Shown one piece after another: positions 24,218-32,586 of a DNA stretch of 42,299 bases; within the stretch, counting starts at the first letter, position 1; each line of letters starts with the position of its first letter. A program made the position numbers and the translations under genes. The notes below the pieces were generated by a model. The model made no database searches, was not told where the DNA came from, and saw nothing but the letters and a program-made list of their open reading frames with translations. The stretch comes from a virus, in IMG/VR virus record IMGVR_UViG_3300031772_000079, positions 1-42,299 of that record, one strand, 5' to 3'.

Positions 24218-25678
24218 ATGGATAAAAAGAGTATGTTGAATAGTATTAACAATGTAGAGAATACGAAACAAGCTTTTGAATTAAAAGATGAAATGAAAAC
24301 TATGCTCGATCATATGGAAACTTTGCATGATGCGTGGCAGAATGTAAATACCGGAGCGGGAATAATGGGAAAGGATAGAAAAACTGATACTATATTTAAT
24401 TTACATAATGCACCAAGTAGGGTTGAGCTTGCAGCACTTTACCGATTAGATGGATTGACAAGGAAAGTAATTAATTCCCCTATTAAATCAATGATTAAAA
24501 ATTGGATTTACATTGAAGGGGATGAGGAAAATCTGATATTAAAGGAATTAAGGAGATTAAAAGCAAAGAGCGCAATAAGTGAATGTTTACGCTGGCAAGA
24601 TGTATTCGGAGGTGGTGTTATAGTAATGGTAATAGATGATTCTATCGGTAGTACTATCCCAGAGCAAGGGGTATTCGCGGATAAGAATCCTTTTATGAAA
24701 CCTCTCAATATGAACAATATCCGAAAAGTAAATCTGTTGAAAGTGTACGAGAAAGAGGAGGTAACGCCGGAAAAAACTTATGATGTAAACGATAGTATTG
24801 ATAAAGCAGGAATGCCAGAAATATACAGAATTTCTCCAATGATAGGAGGTTCCCCATTCTCAGTGCATGAGTCAAGGTGTTTAGTTTTTGATGGGGAGGA
24901 AATTACAAGTGATGTGCGATCAAATAATAATGGTTGGGGGGATTCCCGCTTGACAAGTATCTATGATCGATTAAGAGGAGTATCAGAAGGTTACTCAAAT
25001 TTAGAGAGAATAATTGAGGAATTTATAATTGGTGTGTGGAAAAAACCAAATATGCGAGCAATTGTTGCTTCTGGACGAAAACAACTTGTTCAAGATGAAA
25101 TGAATTTGTTTGATATGGCCAGGCACATTTTGAATACCGTTATGATTGATGATAAAGAAAGTTACGACAGGCTAACTGCAACTGTTAATGGATTATCCGA
25201 TATAATGACAAAATTAGAAATATCCTTTGCAGGTGTGGTTGACATACCGGTATCTATTTTATTTGGTGACTCTGCAAAAGGGCTTAATTCGTCCGGTTCG
25301 GACAACCAACAAATGATAAATTATTATGAAGCACTTGCAGCAAGACAAGAAGATGAAATGAGGGAACCTTTAGAATATTTATGCTCTCTTATTATGTTAA
25401 GTAAAGAAGGAGTCACTAAAGGACAATTAATAAACGGTTGGGAATTGGAGTTTAATCCAATAGCTACTCCAACATTAAATGAGACTTTAGATGCAAGGGA
25501 AAAACAATCACGAATTGACAGAGCATATTGGGACATGAATGTATTGACAGAAGATACTATAAGGGAAAATAGATTTGGAGGGGAAGAGTATTCTTTTGAA
25601 ACAGATTTAGAAACAAGTACAGATGCAAGTATGGGCATGAGCGAAACCACAGAAAGTCAAAACTCTTTAGAGGAATAA
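24218..25678 (+). CDS. Portal protein, DUF1073 family
   Basis: The 486-residue product forms the DNA entry ring of the head. AAGGAG at 24205-24210 selects ATG 24218 over a TTG three bases earlier. Family-like features are RLDGLTRKVINSPIKSMIK near residue 72, the block CLRWQDVFGGGVIVMVIDD near residue 125, and FGDSAKGLNSSGSDNQ near residue 350. The C-terminus is acidic and Ser/Thr-rich. Placement between terminase and MuF-like protein is canonical. Confidence 0.87.
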   Translation: MDKKSMLNSINNVENTKQAFELKDEMKTMLDHMETLHDAWQNVNTGAGIMGKDRKTDTIFNLHNAPSRVELAALYRLDGLTRKVINSPIKSMIKNWIYIEGDEENLILKELRRLKAKSAISECLRWQDVFGGGVIVMVIDDSIGSTIPEQGVFADKNPFMKPLNMNNIRKVNLLKVYEKEEVTPEKTYDVNDSIDKAGMPEIYRISPMIGGSPFSVHESRCLVFDGEEITSDVRSNNNGWGDSRLTSIYDRLRGVSEGYSNLERIIEEFIIGVWKKPNMRAIVASGRKQLVQDEMNLFDMARHILNTVMIDDKESYDRLTATVNGLSDIMTKLEISFAGVVDIPVSILFGDSAKGLNSSGSDNQQMINYYEALAARQEDEMREPLEYLCSLIMLSKEGVTKGQLINGWELEFNPIATPTLNETLDAREKQSRIDRAYWDMNVLTEDTIRENRFGGEEYSFETDLETSTDASMGMSETTESQNSLEE

Positions 25679-25684
25679 TAAAAA

Positions 25685-26584
25685 ATGCTTAATTTACCAA
25701 ATAAAATAAAAAGAATTCCCCGTGTCCCAAAAATAAAAAGTGTAAAATTATTTGAAGAGCAGTATGCTTTACTTGTTGGAGGTATAGTAGATAATATTCG
25801 AGAACATTTTGAAAGAATGATACTACCATACATCGAACAGATATCTTTATCTGCACAGGCAGAGGGTTTAACAGTTAAAAAAGACTCTTGGGACGACCAA
25901 CTTGAGCAACTAATGACAGCGTTTAATTTATCTCTTTCCAGAGATATGGATATTAACAAAACAAGAGCAACAATTCAGCTAATAGGAGCAAGTGTAAATA
26001 AACAAAATAGTGAGGAATTACAAAGAGTAATAAAACAAATGTTCAATATTGGCATGAGGAATTATGAACCTTGGCTTAAATCAATGATGACTTCTTTTCT
26101 GAAAGAGGGAGTATCTCTGGTAAAGGATTTATCAGTAAAGACAGAAAAGGAATTATTCACTCTTATACAAAGAGATATTAAACAGGGGAAAAGGGTTGAG
26201 ACTATAAAAAAGGAAATATTGACAGGTACTGAACTAAAAGCGGGATATTTTAATTCTGTCAAGACAAGAGCCGAATTGATAGCGCGCGATCAAGTAGGGA
26301 AACTCAATGGTCAATTAAACAGAATGAGACAAAAGGATATTGGTATCACTCTTTATATTTGGCGGACTTCTGATGATGAACGAGTAAGAGGTACACATGA
26401 ACCACTAAATGGTAAAGTTTGCAGTTGGGAAGATCCTACCATATACGCTGATTCGGTAGAAGAAGCAATGGAAGGGAAATGGAAATCTCGTTCGTCAATT
26501 AATGGATTTATAGGTGAACCAGGGGAAGATTATCAATGTCGATGTAATGGGGAACCAGTCTTTAATACTATTTTGGAGCAATAG
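25685..26584 (+). CDS. MuF-like head morphogenesis protein
   Basis: The 299-residue product carries the MuF C-terminal domain: ARDQVGKLNGQLN near residue 200, TSDDERVRGTHEPLNGK near residue 232 and PGEDYQCRCNGEPV near residue 280. MuF proteins are minor head components packaged at the portal vertex. The N-terminal part is helical. AGAGG lies upstream of the ATG, and the gene follows the portal by six bases. Confidence 0.85.
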   Translation: MLNLPNKIKRIPRVPKIKSVKLFEEQYALLVGGIVDNIREHFERMILPYIEQISLSAQAEGLTVKKDSWDDQLEQLMTAFNLSLSRDMDINKTRATIQLIGASVNKQNSEELQRVIKQMFNIGMRNYEPWLKSMMTSFLKEGVSLVKDLSVKTEKELFTLIQRDIKQGKRVETIKKEILTGTELKAGYFNSVKTRAELIARDQVGKLNGQLNRMRQKDIGITLYIWRTSDDERVRGTHEPLNGKVCSWEDPTIYADSVEEAMEGKWKSRSSINGFIGEPGEDYQCRCNGEPVFNTILEQ

Positions 26585-26585
26585 C

Positions 26586-26792
26586 ATGTGTAAAGAAGAG
26601 ATTGATATATCAAAGACTTTTGTCTTTCTAAGAGATACAATCAAGAGCTATCTTGATCAAGAGATACAAGGTAAGAAATTTAAAGGAACTATTATTATTG
26701 AATTTAATTGTATTGATGGGAATATCGGTAGTTTTTCCACAACAGTAACAAAAAATTATAATAAAAATGATTCAAATGAAATTAAGTATTGA
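26586..26792 (+). CDS. Hypothetical 68-residue protein
   Basis: A small protein starting MCKEEIDISKTFVFL, with GGAGC upstream; ATG 26586 is preferred to earlier in-frame starts inside the MuF gene. The second half is beta-rich (KFKGTIIIEFNCIDGNIGSF). No family is recognised. Its stop codon overlaps the -35 box of the promoter at 26789. Confidence 0.6.
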   Translation: MCKEEIDISKTFVFLRDTIKSYLDQEIQGKKFKGTIIIEFNCIDGNIGSFSTTVTKNYNKNDSNEIKY

Positions 26793-26817
26793 CTTTTTTC
26801 AAAAATTAGTATATATT
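26789..26817 (+). promoter_or_regulatory. Strong sigma70-type promoter for a short RNA
   Basis: TTGACT (26789-26794), a 17-base spacer and TATATT (26812-26817) match a sigma70 promoter well. The expected start is about 26824. A terminator-like stem ends about 170 bases downstream, before the next gene. Confidence 0.65.
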
Positions 26818-26823
26818 TATATC

Positions 26824-26993
26824 TGAAACGAATTGGAATGCTATCAAGTCTCGAAAGAGTGTACTGAAAAGCCCAAGTAGTTTTAATATTAGATTTTTGT
26901 TATTTAATCAATGGTGTATACAGGTGATACCTTTGTACTGTTGGTAAATTAATGAAAAATCTTTTATTAGAACTATTTGGGCTTTTCGTTTTT
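26824..26993 (+). ncRNA. Candidate structured non-coding RNA (about 170 nt)
   Basis: Between the promoter at 26789 and the protease gene lies a fully non-coding, highly paired segment. The outer arms GAAAAGCCCAAGTAGTT (26866-26882) and AACTATTTGGGCTTTTC (26971-26987) pair over 17 bp with one G-U. Pairing continues inward with a few mismatches to about 26893/26960. A second stem pairs 26902-26911 with 26941-26949 (one bulge). An apical hairpin pairs 26919-26925 with 26929-26937. Near the 5' end, CTCGAAAGAG (26849-26858) can form a GNRA-type tetraloop hairpin. A T-run (GTTTTTT) follows the outer stem, so the unit looks like a discrete transcript. I recognise no known RNA family. Confidence 0.55.
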
Positions 26994-26994
26994 T
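26971..26994 (+). terminator. Terminator formed by the long outer stem
   Basis: The right arm of the 17-bp inverted repeat (partner at 26866-26882) is followed immediately by GTTTTTTG. The loop between the arms is 88 nt but is itself paired, so the structure may act as terminator or attenuator ahead of the head genes. Confidence 0.6.
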
Positions 26995-27010
26995 GTAAAG
27001 GATTTTTGAA

Positions 27011-28441
27011 ATGCCATACCCGAATGAGTTTGCAGCAAGAATAAATGAACCTGGGAAGTATAAAGATATTAAGCGCGAAAATAATAAATTCGGGCAGGGT
27101 ATCGATGTGATATGGGGAATTACAGAAGAGGGAAAAACAGAAGTACAAGCGATAAGATTCAACAAAAAAAAGTTTTCCAGTGAAGAGGTCAATTCTTGGT
27201 TGAAAAAAAATAAATATTCTCCTATTAAAGTCGAAGCGCCTTCGCAATCTAATGATGCAATGCAAGAAGCAATCCTTTATGACAAGTTGGGAGCAATTCA
27301 GGTTGACATAGATCAAGTTGACTTTGTGCCAATTAACATAAAAGGGGAGTTTGAAACCACTCCGGAAGGTTTCATGAAATTTGTTGCTCCCGTTGCAAAA
27401 GTAGGAATATATCAATATACTTTACCTGATGGAACTATACGAAGAGATTTAGTTGATGAAGAGACATTATTTGATACTAAGTCTATGAAATCATTGGAGT
27501 TAAAACCATTTACAAATGAACATCCAAATAATTTACTTGATACCGAAAATGTAAAAAGACATTCGGTTGGTTCAACAGGAGAAAAAGTTTACAAAGATGA
27601 AAATCGTCTTATGTCAAGTTTAGTAATTATGGATGCAAAAGCAATTCAAGATGTTAAGAACGGTAAACGCCAACTTTCTCCAGGGTATAAGACTACTTTA
27701 ATATTAGAATCTGGTACTTTTAATGGTCAATCGTATGATGCAATACAACGAAATCGCGTATACAACCACTTGGCATTATGCACCAAAGCAAGAGGAGGAA
27801 ATACGCTTTCGTTGACAATGGATAGTGTAAAAGGAGATAGTTTTACAAATAATAATATTTCAAATTCAAATAAAGGAGTAACTATGTTACCAAAGTTTAT
27901 GTTAAATGGTATTGATTATGAAGCTTCACAAGAGGTGATAAATCACGTAGATACCTTAGCTAAGAAATTATCCCAAATTGAGCAACAATATACTGTTCAA
28001 AAAGATAGTTTTGATAAAGCAACTAAAAGTTTACAAGAAGTACAAAGCGCTTTTGATACTTATAAGGCAAATGTTCCTAATCTGATAAAACAATCGGTTA
28101 TCGAAAGAACACGTCTGGAAAAACTTGCATCTTTGGTGCTTGATGCAACAGAATTGACAGATATGCCAAAAGTGGATAATGTTGTATTAAAATCAAGAAT
28201 GATTAAAGCGAAATATCCTTCCCTTAATATTACTGGGAAAGATGAAGCTTATGTAAGCGCTTTAGTTGATTCTCTTGAAAGTCAACTTGGAGATACTTCT
28301 ATTAAAGATCAAATTGATCTGCTTACTAAAACTTCAAGAAAACAAGTAAATCAAAATATAGTTGACTCTGCAAAAAGTCGTGAACAATATGCACAGAGTT
28401 TAAGCAGCGCCTGGCAAGTAAATCCACGAACAGGCAAATAA
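27011..28441 (+). CDS. DUF2213-type prohead protease with C-terminal scaffold
   Basis: The 476-residue product begins with MPYPNEFAARINEPGKYKDI, a conserved phage head N-terminal module (to about residue 75). A DUF2213-like protease region follows at about residues 95-265, with ETLFDTKSMKSLELKPFTNEHP (about 147-168, cited by position) and QLSPGYKT near residue 218. After a Ser/Asn-rich linker (about residues 278-290), the remaining 185 residues are a coiled-coil scaffold-like region (LAKKLSQIEQQYTVQKDSF). It precedes the cement and capsid genes. A nested start is described separately. Confidence 0.82.
   Translation: MPYPNEFAARINEPGKYKDIKRENNKFGQGIDVIWGITEEGKTEVQAIRFNKKKFSSEEVNSWLKKNKYSPIKVEAPSQSNDAMQEAILYDKLGAIQVDIDQVDFVPINIKGEFETTPEGFMKFVAPVAKVGIYQYTLPDGTIRRDLVDEETLFDTKSMKSLELKPFTNEHPNNLLDTENVKRHSVGSTGEKVYKDENRLMSSLVIMDAKAIQDVKNGKRQLSPGYKTTLILESGTFNGQSYDAIQRNRVYNHLALCTKARGGNTLSLTMDSVKGDSFTNNNISNSNKGVTMLPKFMLNGIDYEASQEVINHVDTLAKKLSQIEQQYTVQKDSFDKATKSLQEVQSAFDTYKANVPNLIKQSVIERTRLEKLASLVLDATELTDMPKVDNVVLKSRMIKAKYPSLNITGKDEAYVSALVDSLESQLGDTSIKDQIDLLTKTSRKQVNQNIVDSAKSREQYAQSLSSAWQVNPRTGK
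27884..28441 (+). CDS. Nested capsid scaffold protein from internal start
   Basis: Inside the protease gene, AAAGGAG (27872-27878) precedes an in-frame ATG at 27884 with good spacing. It would yield a 185-residue protein (MLPKFMLNGIDYEASQEV...), exactly the coiled-coil scaffold portion after the Asn/Ser linker. Phage lambda makes its scaffold Nu3 from inside the protease gene C in the same way. The internal ribosome site and domain boundary are visible; expression is inferred. Confidence 0.6.
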   Translation: MLPKFMLNGIDYEASQEVINHVDTLAKKLSQIEQQYTVQKDSFDKATKSLQEVQSAFDTYKANVPNLIKQSVIERTRLEKLASLVLDATELTDMPKVDNVVLKSRMIKAKYPSLNITGKDEAYVSALVDSLESQLGDTSIKDQIDLLTKTSRKQVNQNIVDSAKSREQYAQSLSSAWQVNPRTGK

Positions 28442-28513
28442 TTAATTGACTTGATAGCTAATAAATTAAAAAAAAACAAATAAATAAATAAATAATTTAC
28501 AAAGGAAATAAAT

Positions 28514-29233
28514 ATGCAATTAACGTATGATCTTAAGCAGGCAGAATTTTATGCAGGAATGATTTCAAATGCAATATACACGGAGAAAATTAGCCTATGT
28601 GCTCGTGAGACAGTACCTTTTGGAAGAGCAGTAGCTGGGGATGCGGGAAATGTTGACAGCGGGTATTTACCTAAAAATGATGTGCTTACCTTGACATTTT
28701 CAGGGGATGCTTTGGAAGCTTCAAATGTGATAAATGGGAAAATAAGAGGTTATGCAATTGCTCCTGTTACATATTTGACAAGTGAAGCAGTTACAATGGG
28801 GCTTATCGTTGCAGCAATTGCTTTACTCACCGGCGTGTCAAGTGCAGTATTGACAAGTGCTCATGTGATAACTGTGGAGACTCAGGGACTTGCTATTTCT
28901 GCCAGTGATTGGGCGGTAACGTCAGGTTCAAAGCAGGGCGTGATAACTCCAGCAACTGCAATTACTGATGATCTATTTAGAGGAGTTGCTTTACACGAAC
29001 ATAAGGTCGGCGGAACTTATTATGCAAATGATTTTATGACTATTGGCAAAAAGGGAGAATTTATTGTTGAAACTTCTGTTGCAGTAGCAGCAGATGATAC
29101 TGCTTATGTTGACCTTATAGGAGCTATCGGTAAATTTACGAATGTGTCAACTCTGAATTTGGTAACAGGTGGAAAATTTCGCTCTGCAACTACAGGAGCG
29201 GGATTAGCCAAATTAGATATTAATAATCCCTAA
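28514..29233 (+). CDS. Head decoration/structural cement protein
   Basis: The 239-residue product is Gly/Ala/Thr/Val-rich and beta-like, as in cement proteins (DUF2190-like) encoded just before the major capsid gene. Recognisable stretches are CARETVPFGRAVAGDAGN near residue 28 and GGTYYANDFMTIGKKGEFIV near residue 165. It probably stabilises the mature shell. AAAGGA precedes the ATG. A hydrophobic stretch (GLIVAAIALLTGV) is within the beta-rich part and is probably not a membrane span. Confidence 0.7.
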   Translation: MQLTYDLKQAEFYAGMISNAIYTEKISLCARETVPFGRAVAGDAGNVDSGYLPKNDVLTLTFSGDALEASNVINGKIRGYAIAPVTYLTSEAVTMGLIVAAIALLTGVSSAVLTSAHVITVETQGLAISASDWAVTSGSKQGVITPATAITDDLFRGVALHEHKVGGTYYANDFMTIGKKGEFIVETSVAVAADDTAYVDLIGAIGKFTNVSTLNLVTGGKFRSATTGAGLAKLDINNP

Positions 29234-29311
29234 AAGTAAATAAATAATTAAATAATTAAATAAAAACTATAGCTAATAATTAAAATTAAATTTATATCAA
29301 GGAGTAAGAAT

Positions 29312-30256
29312 ATGATCAGACAACAACAGTTTGTCAATTTGGATGCAAACGAGACAGTGTTTTTTCTTAGGGAGTTAGAATTTGTAAAGGCACAAGTTTA
29401 CAATAAACAATATCCAGAATACATTTGGCAATACCTTTTCCCAGTGGATAGCAGTGCGGGAGCAGGTGCAGAAGCGATTACATACCGCTCTTACGATAGT
29501 GTGGGTGTAATGAAGCTAATGTCAAGTTATTCAGACGATGCTCCAAGATCGGATGTATTTGCAAAGGAATTTACTGCAACAGTAAAATCAATACGCGGTG
29601 CTTATGGATATTCTATCCAGGATGTACGTGCGGCAATTTTCCAGAATAAACCCTTAAAAACCCTAAAAGCGGATGCTGCTATGTTAGCATATATGCAAGC
29701 CGTCAATGATATTGCTTGGTTTGCAAATGGTGGAGCAGCATATGGTGGATTATATGGCTTTCTTTACAATCCGAATACTACAAAAACCAATGCTCCTACA
29801 GGTGCATGGTTAACCGGCCCAAAATCAACAGACTTGATAATTGCGGATATTACATATGCAATTAATAGGCCAAAGTTATTGACAAAGAAAATTGAGATTG
29901 TCAATACAGTCATTCTTCCAGTGGATTGCTATGCTCATATAGCAAGTACACCAAGATCAGCGACAAGTGATACAACAATTTTGGAATTTGTACAAAGAAC
30001 AAATCCAACAGTGACCTTTCTTGATTGTAATGAAGTTTACCAAGTGAATCCAAAACCAAGCGGTGCAGCAAGTGCAACAAACTGCTTGATTGCGTATCGT
30101 AGAGATCCAATGAAACTGGAACTTTACATACCGCAACCTTTTGAGCAGTTTCCACCACAAGAGCGTAATATGGAGTATGTAATTAATACCCATGCTCGTA
30201 TCGGAGGAATAGCATTTTATTATCCATTGTCAATGATTATATTAGAGCAACTGTAA
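29312..30256 (+). CDS. Major capsid protein, DUF2184 type
   Basis: The 314-residue product fits the HK97-fold DUF2184 capsid family. Near the start is FLRELEFVKAQVYNKQYPE. IRGAYGYSIQDVRAA lies near residue 93, and a C-terminal block has IAYRRDPMKLELYIPQPFEQ and RIGGIAFYYP. AAGGAG precedes the ATG at 29312. It lies directly after protease/scaffold and cement genes and is followed by a terminator, consistent with a highly expressed gene. Confidence 0.87.
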   Translation: MIRQQQFVNLDANETVFFLRELEFVKAQVYNKQYPEYIWQYLFPVDSSAGAGAEAITYRSYDSVGVMKLMSSYSDDAPRSDVFAKEFTATVKSIRGAYGYSIQDVRAAIFQNKPLKTLKADAAMLAYMQAVNDIAWFANGGAAYGGLYGFLYNPNTTKTNAPTGAWLTGPKSTDLIIADITYAINRPKLLTKKIEIVNTVILPVDCYAHIASTPRSATSDTTILEFVQRTNPTVTFLDCNEVYQVNPKPSGAASATNCLIAYRRDPMKLELYIPQPFEQFPPQERNMEYVINTHARIGGIAFYYPLSMIILEQL

Positions 30257-30273
30257 ACAAAAGCATAAACAAG

Positions 30274-30300
30274 AGCGGTATACCTATTTTACCGCTTTTA
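30274..30300 (+). terminator. Hairpin after the capsid gene
   Basis: AGCGGTA (30274-30280) pairs with TACCGCT (30290-30296), followed by TTT; the stem can extend by A/T and G-T pairs. It lies between the capsid stop and the next gene, and probably lets capsid message outnumber downstream tail message. Confidence 0.65.
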
Positions 30301-30324
30301 ACATTATTTTTAGGAGGTTTACGA

Positions 30325-30747
30325 ATGAGTATTTTATTTAACAAAAACGCCTACTTATCACCAATAGGCAATCGTGTAATAACACCTGGAAAGAATATAA
30401 TTCCTGATGATGAAATTGAGAAACTAAAAGGGATTGTATTTGTACAAGATCAATTAAAATTAGGTAATTGGATTATAGAATCCTCCGGTGTTAAGTTGGC
30501 TTTCGAGAATTCAGAAGATGTACTTCCAAAAACAGAAGAGGAAACATTTGATAATGCGGTTTTAGAAATTTGCAATATGGATACAAAACTTGCAATCAAA
30601 GCGATAGTAGGGGATTCTGGCAGTGATGGGATACTTGACATTAGAGTTTTATCAAAACTAAAAGAATCAGACAAAAGAAAAGGTATACAAAAGGCAATTG
30701 ATGCGCAAATAGAATTCTTAACTCCTGTCGATGAGGAAAATAAATAG
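30325..30747 (+). CDS. Hypothetical protein downstream of capsid gene
   Basis: The 140-residue product starts MSILFNKNAYLSPIGNRVI, with a PGKNIIPDDEIEKLK pattern often seen in small phage proteins next to the capsid gene. The C-terminal half is acidic and helical. AGGAGG precedes the ATG. The role is unknown; a head-completion or structural accessory role is inferred from place. Confidence 0.65.
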   Translation: MSILFNKNAYLSPIGNRVITPGKNIIPDDEIEKLKGIVFVQDQLKLGNWIIESSGVKLAFENSEDVLPKTEEETFDNAVLEICNMDTKLAIKAIVGDSGSDGILDIRVLSKLKESDKRKGIQKAIDAQIEFLTPVDEENK

Positions 30748-30748
30748 T

Positions 30749-31123
30749 ATGTCAATCAAAACTAATATTCAGGCAAGATCCGGTTTTGATGTGTCAGATC
30801 CAAAAATCGATCAACTTATAGAATTATCAAAAACCAGATTATTGCCTGATAGTTTTGATACCGCTGCAACATATGAGTATGCAGTGTCTCTTCTTGTCAT
30901 GCATTGGTTAGCACTGACTAAGCAATCAGCAAGTACAAATAATATGGGAGGAGTAGGCGGTATAAAGTCAATTTCGGAAGGACAGTTGTCAATTTCTTTT
31001 GGTGCATTGTCAGGGAATAACTTTGGTTCGATGCTCCCTGATTTACAACAAACGAGTTATGGAGTTGAATTAAATTCCCTTTTAGAAACTGCTATAATTC
31101 CCCCAGCGACAAGGTTCGGTTAA
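30749..31123 (+). CDS. Head-completion adaptor, DUF4054 type
   Basis: The 124-residue product starts at ATG 30749 with GAGGAAA upstream; an ATG at 30731 overlaps that site. TLLP-like helices and the ending LQQTSYGVELNSLLETAIIPPATRF resemble DUF4054 head-tail adaptors, which plug under the portal. ALTKQSASTNNMGGVGGIKS at about residues 60-79 is Gly-rich, as in the family. It starts right after the previous gene. Confidence 0.7.
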   Translation: MSIKTNIQARSGFDVSDPKIDQLIELSKTRLLPDSFDTAATYEYAVSLLVMHWLALTKQSASTNNMGGVGGIKSISEGQLSISFGALSGNNFGSMLPDLQQTSYGVELNSLLETAIIPPATRFG

Positions 31124-31129
31124 ACTCAT

Positions 31130-31693
31130 ATGCAAAAAGTAAAGGGATATAATCATGTTTACTACCAGGATAGAGGAATGGCTCTAATCCTAAAAAATTT
31201 AAAAGTATTGGATACAAGCTTTACAAAAGTAGGTTTTCCAAAAGAATCACCTCCTGGTAAACCAAGCAAACAGACAGATAAGGAGCCTTTGTCAAGCATG
31301 AGTGAGGTTGCTTTAATTGCATTTTGGAATGAATACGGTACTGATACAATCCCTGCGAGACCTTTTATGTCCCTTGCTTATTATAAACATCTTGAAGGGC
31401 TTAAAAAAGTAAGAGATCAGGTTTATTTAAAAGTTATAGCAGGTGAAATATCTGTTGAACATGCTCTTGCTATTATGGGGGAGTGGCTCTCGGCAAAAGT
31501 AAGAAGTACAATTAATGAAGTTACAAGCCCACCAAATGCTCCAAGTACAATACGGAAAAAGAATGCTGCTTTACTAAGAAGGACGAGCACTGCAAAAAGA
31601 GATGCAAATCCTTTAATTGGCACAACGGCACATCCTTTAATTGACACAGCACAAATGAGAAATTCAGTTACACATGTGGAGGTTGTCAAATGA
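31130..31693 (+). CDS. Neck/tail-completion protein (HK97 gp10-like)
   Basis: The 187-residue product has the pattern of tail-completion proteins: IAFWNEYGTDTIPARPFM near residue 65, followed at the C-terminus by HPLIDTAQMRNSVTHVEV (about residue 165). The middle is basic (RKKNAALLRRTSTAKR). It probably joins the neck to the tail. The ribosome site is weak. Confidence 0.75.
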   Translation: MQKVKGYNHVYYQDRGMALILKNLKVLDTSFTKVGFPKESPPGKPSKQTDKEPLSSMSEVALIAFWNEYGTDTIPARPFMSLAYYKHLEGLKKVRDQVYLKVIAGEISVEHALAIMGEWLSAKVRSTINEVTSPPNAPSTIRKKNAALLRRTSTAKRDANPLIGTTAHPLIDTAQMRNSVTHVEVVK

Positions 31694-32031
31694 GTTTACT
31701 CGGTTATACAATAAACTGTTTACATCAGGCGGCACCTACAATCGTAAAGGGACAAATAACAGAGCAGAGTACACAAACACCGTTTAACTTAGAAGCGAGT
31801 GTGCAGCCCTCTACTTCTGCACAGTTGTCGATGCTTCCAGAGACAAGGAGATTACGGGGTGGGATATATACTTTAATTACTTTTGAAACTTTATTAACTG
31901 TTGATAATGATGTCTATCCGGATTTAATTCTTTTTGATAATAAAACTTATGAAGTCGTTACAAAATTAAAATGGGAAAATAATATATTGAATCATAATAT
32001 TTATTTGATACAAGAAATTAGAACAAGATGA
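31690..32031 (+). CDS. Head-closure/neck protein
   Basis: The 113-residue product is beta-rich: GQITEQSTQTPFNLEASVQP, then ETRRLRGGIYTLITFETLL and NKTYEVVTKLKWENN. Small beta-barrel proteins at this place in the gene order are head-closure proteins. It overlaps its neighbours at both ends by four bases. The family call rests mainly on order and fold pattern. Confidence 0.55.
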   Translation: MSLLGYTINCLHQAAPTIVKGQITEQSTQTPFNLEASVQPSTSAQLSMLPETRRLRGGIYTLITFETLLTVDNDVYPDLILFDNKTYEVVTKLKWENNILNHNIYLIQEIRTR

Positions 32032-32576
32032 TTGATATAAAAGAAATAAAAGACGGTTTATATGATTTTTTTGATACGTTGTGCGAGTATCAAGAATTGA
32101 CATTTAATATTCAATGGGCAAGAGATAATCAAAATAAAGTTGCTTTACCCAGGATAGAGTTAGATATTCTTTCGCTCCCTTCTGTTGGGTCACCAATACA
32201 AATGGAACCGGACGCGGATGGATTTTCAACTATTGTACATGAATCGAATCTTGTCTTGCGTGTTATTGCATCGGGAGAAAATTCGTGTGCAGTTTGTACT
32301 TTGTTGGAAATGGTATCCTTTGTTCCAGATATTATTGATGATTTAAGAGAGAATACCGGATTGTCAATACTTAATAATACAGATCCAATGAATATTTCAG
32401 GATTTAATGATCAATTTGTTGAGGAACGCTGGTCTATGGATGTTACCTTTACATTTGCATATGATATGGTGGAAGTAGAAGTAGGATTAATTGAACATAT
32501 GGAACTATCTGGTCAATTAGTCAAAGAAAATGGAAATTTAATGACAATACCTATATTTACAATAGATAAAACTTAA
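32028..32576 (+). CDS. Neck/tail terminator-like protein
   Basis: The 182-residue product starts MIDIKEIKDGLYDFFDTL and has RIELDILSLPSVG near residue 40 and FVEERWSMDVTFTFAYDMVE near residue 130. These fit tail-terminator or neck proteins that cap the tube and precede the sheath gene. It overlaps the previous stop by four bases and ends ten bases before the sheath gene. Confidence 0.65.
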   Translation: MIDIKEIKDGLYDFFDTLCEYQELTFNIQWARDNQNKVALPRIELDILSLPSVGSPIQMEPDADGFSTIVHESNLVLRVIASGENSCAVCTLLEMVSFVPDIIDDLRENTGLSILNNTDPMNISGFNDQFVEERWSMDVTFTFAYDMVEVEVGLIEHMELSGQLVKENGNLMTIPIFTIDKT

Positions 32577-32586
32577 AGGAGTTTTT

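Noticed and set aside
26824-26994. Hammerhead-type ribozyme in the structured RNA
   Set aside because: CTGAAAC and CGAAAG strings recall hammerhead cores, but the required CUGAUGA core and three-stem layout are not present.
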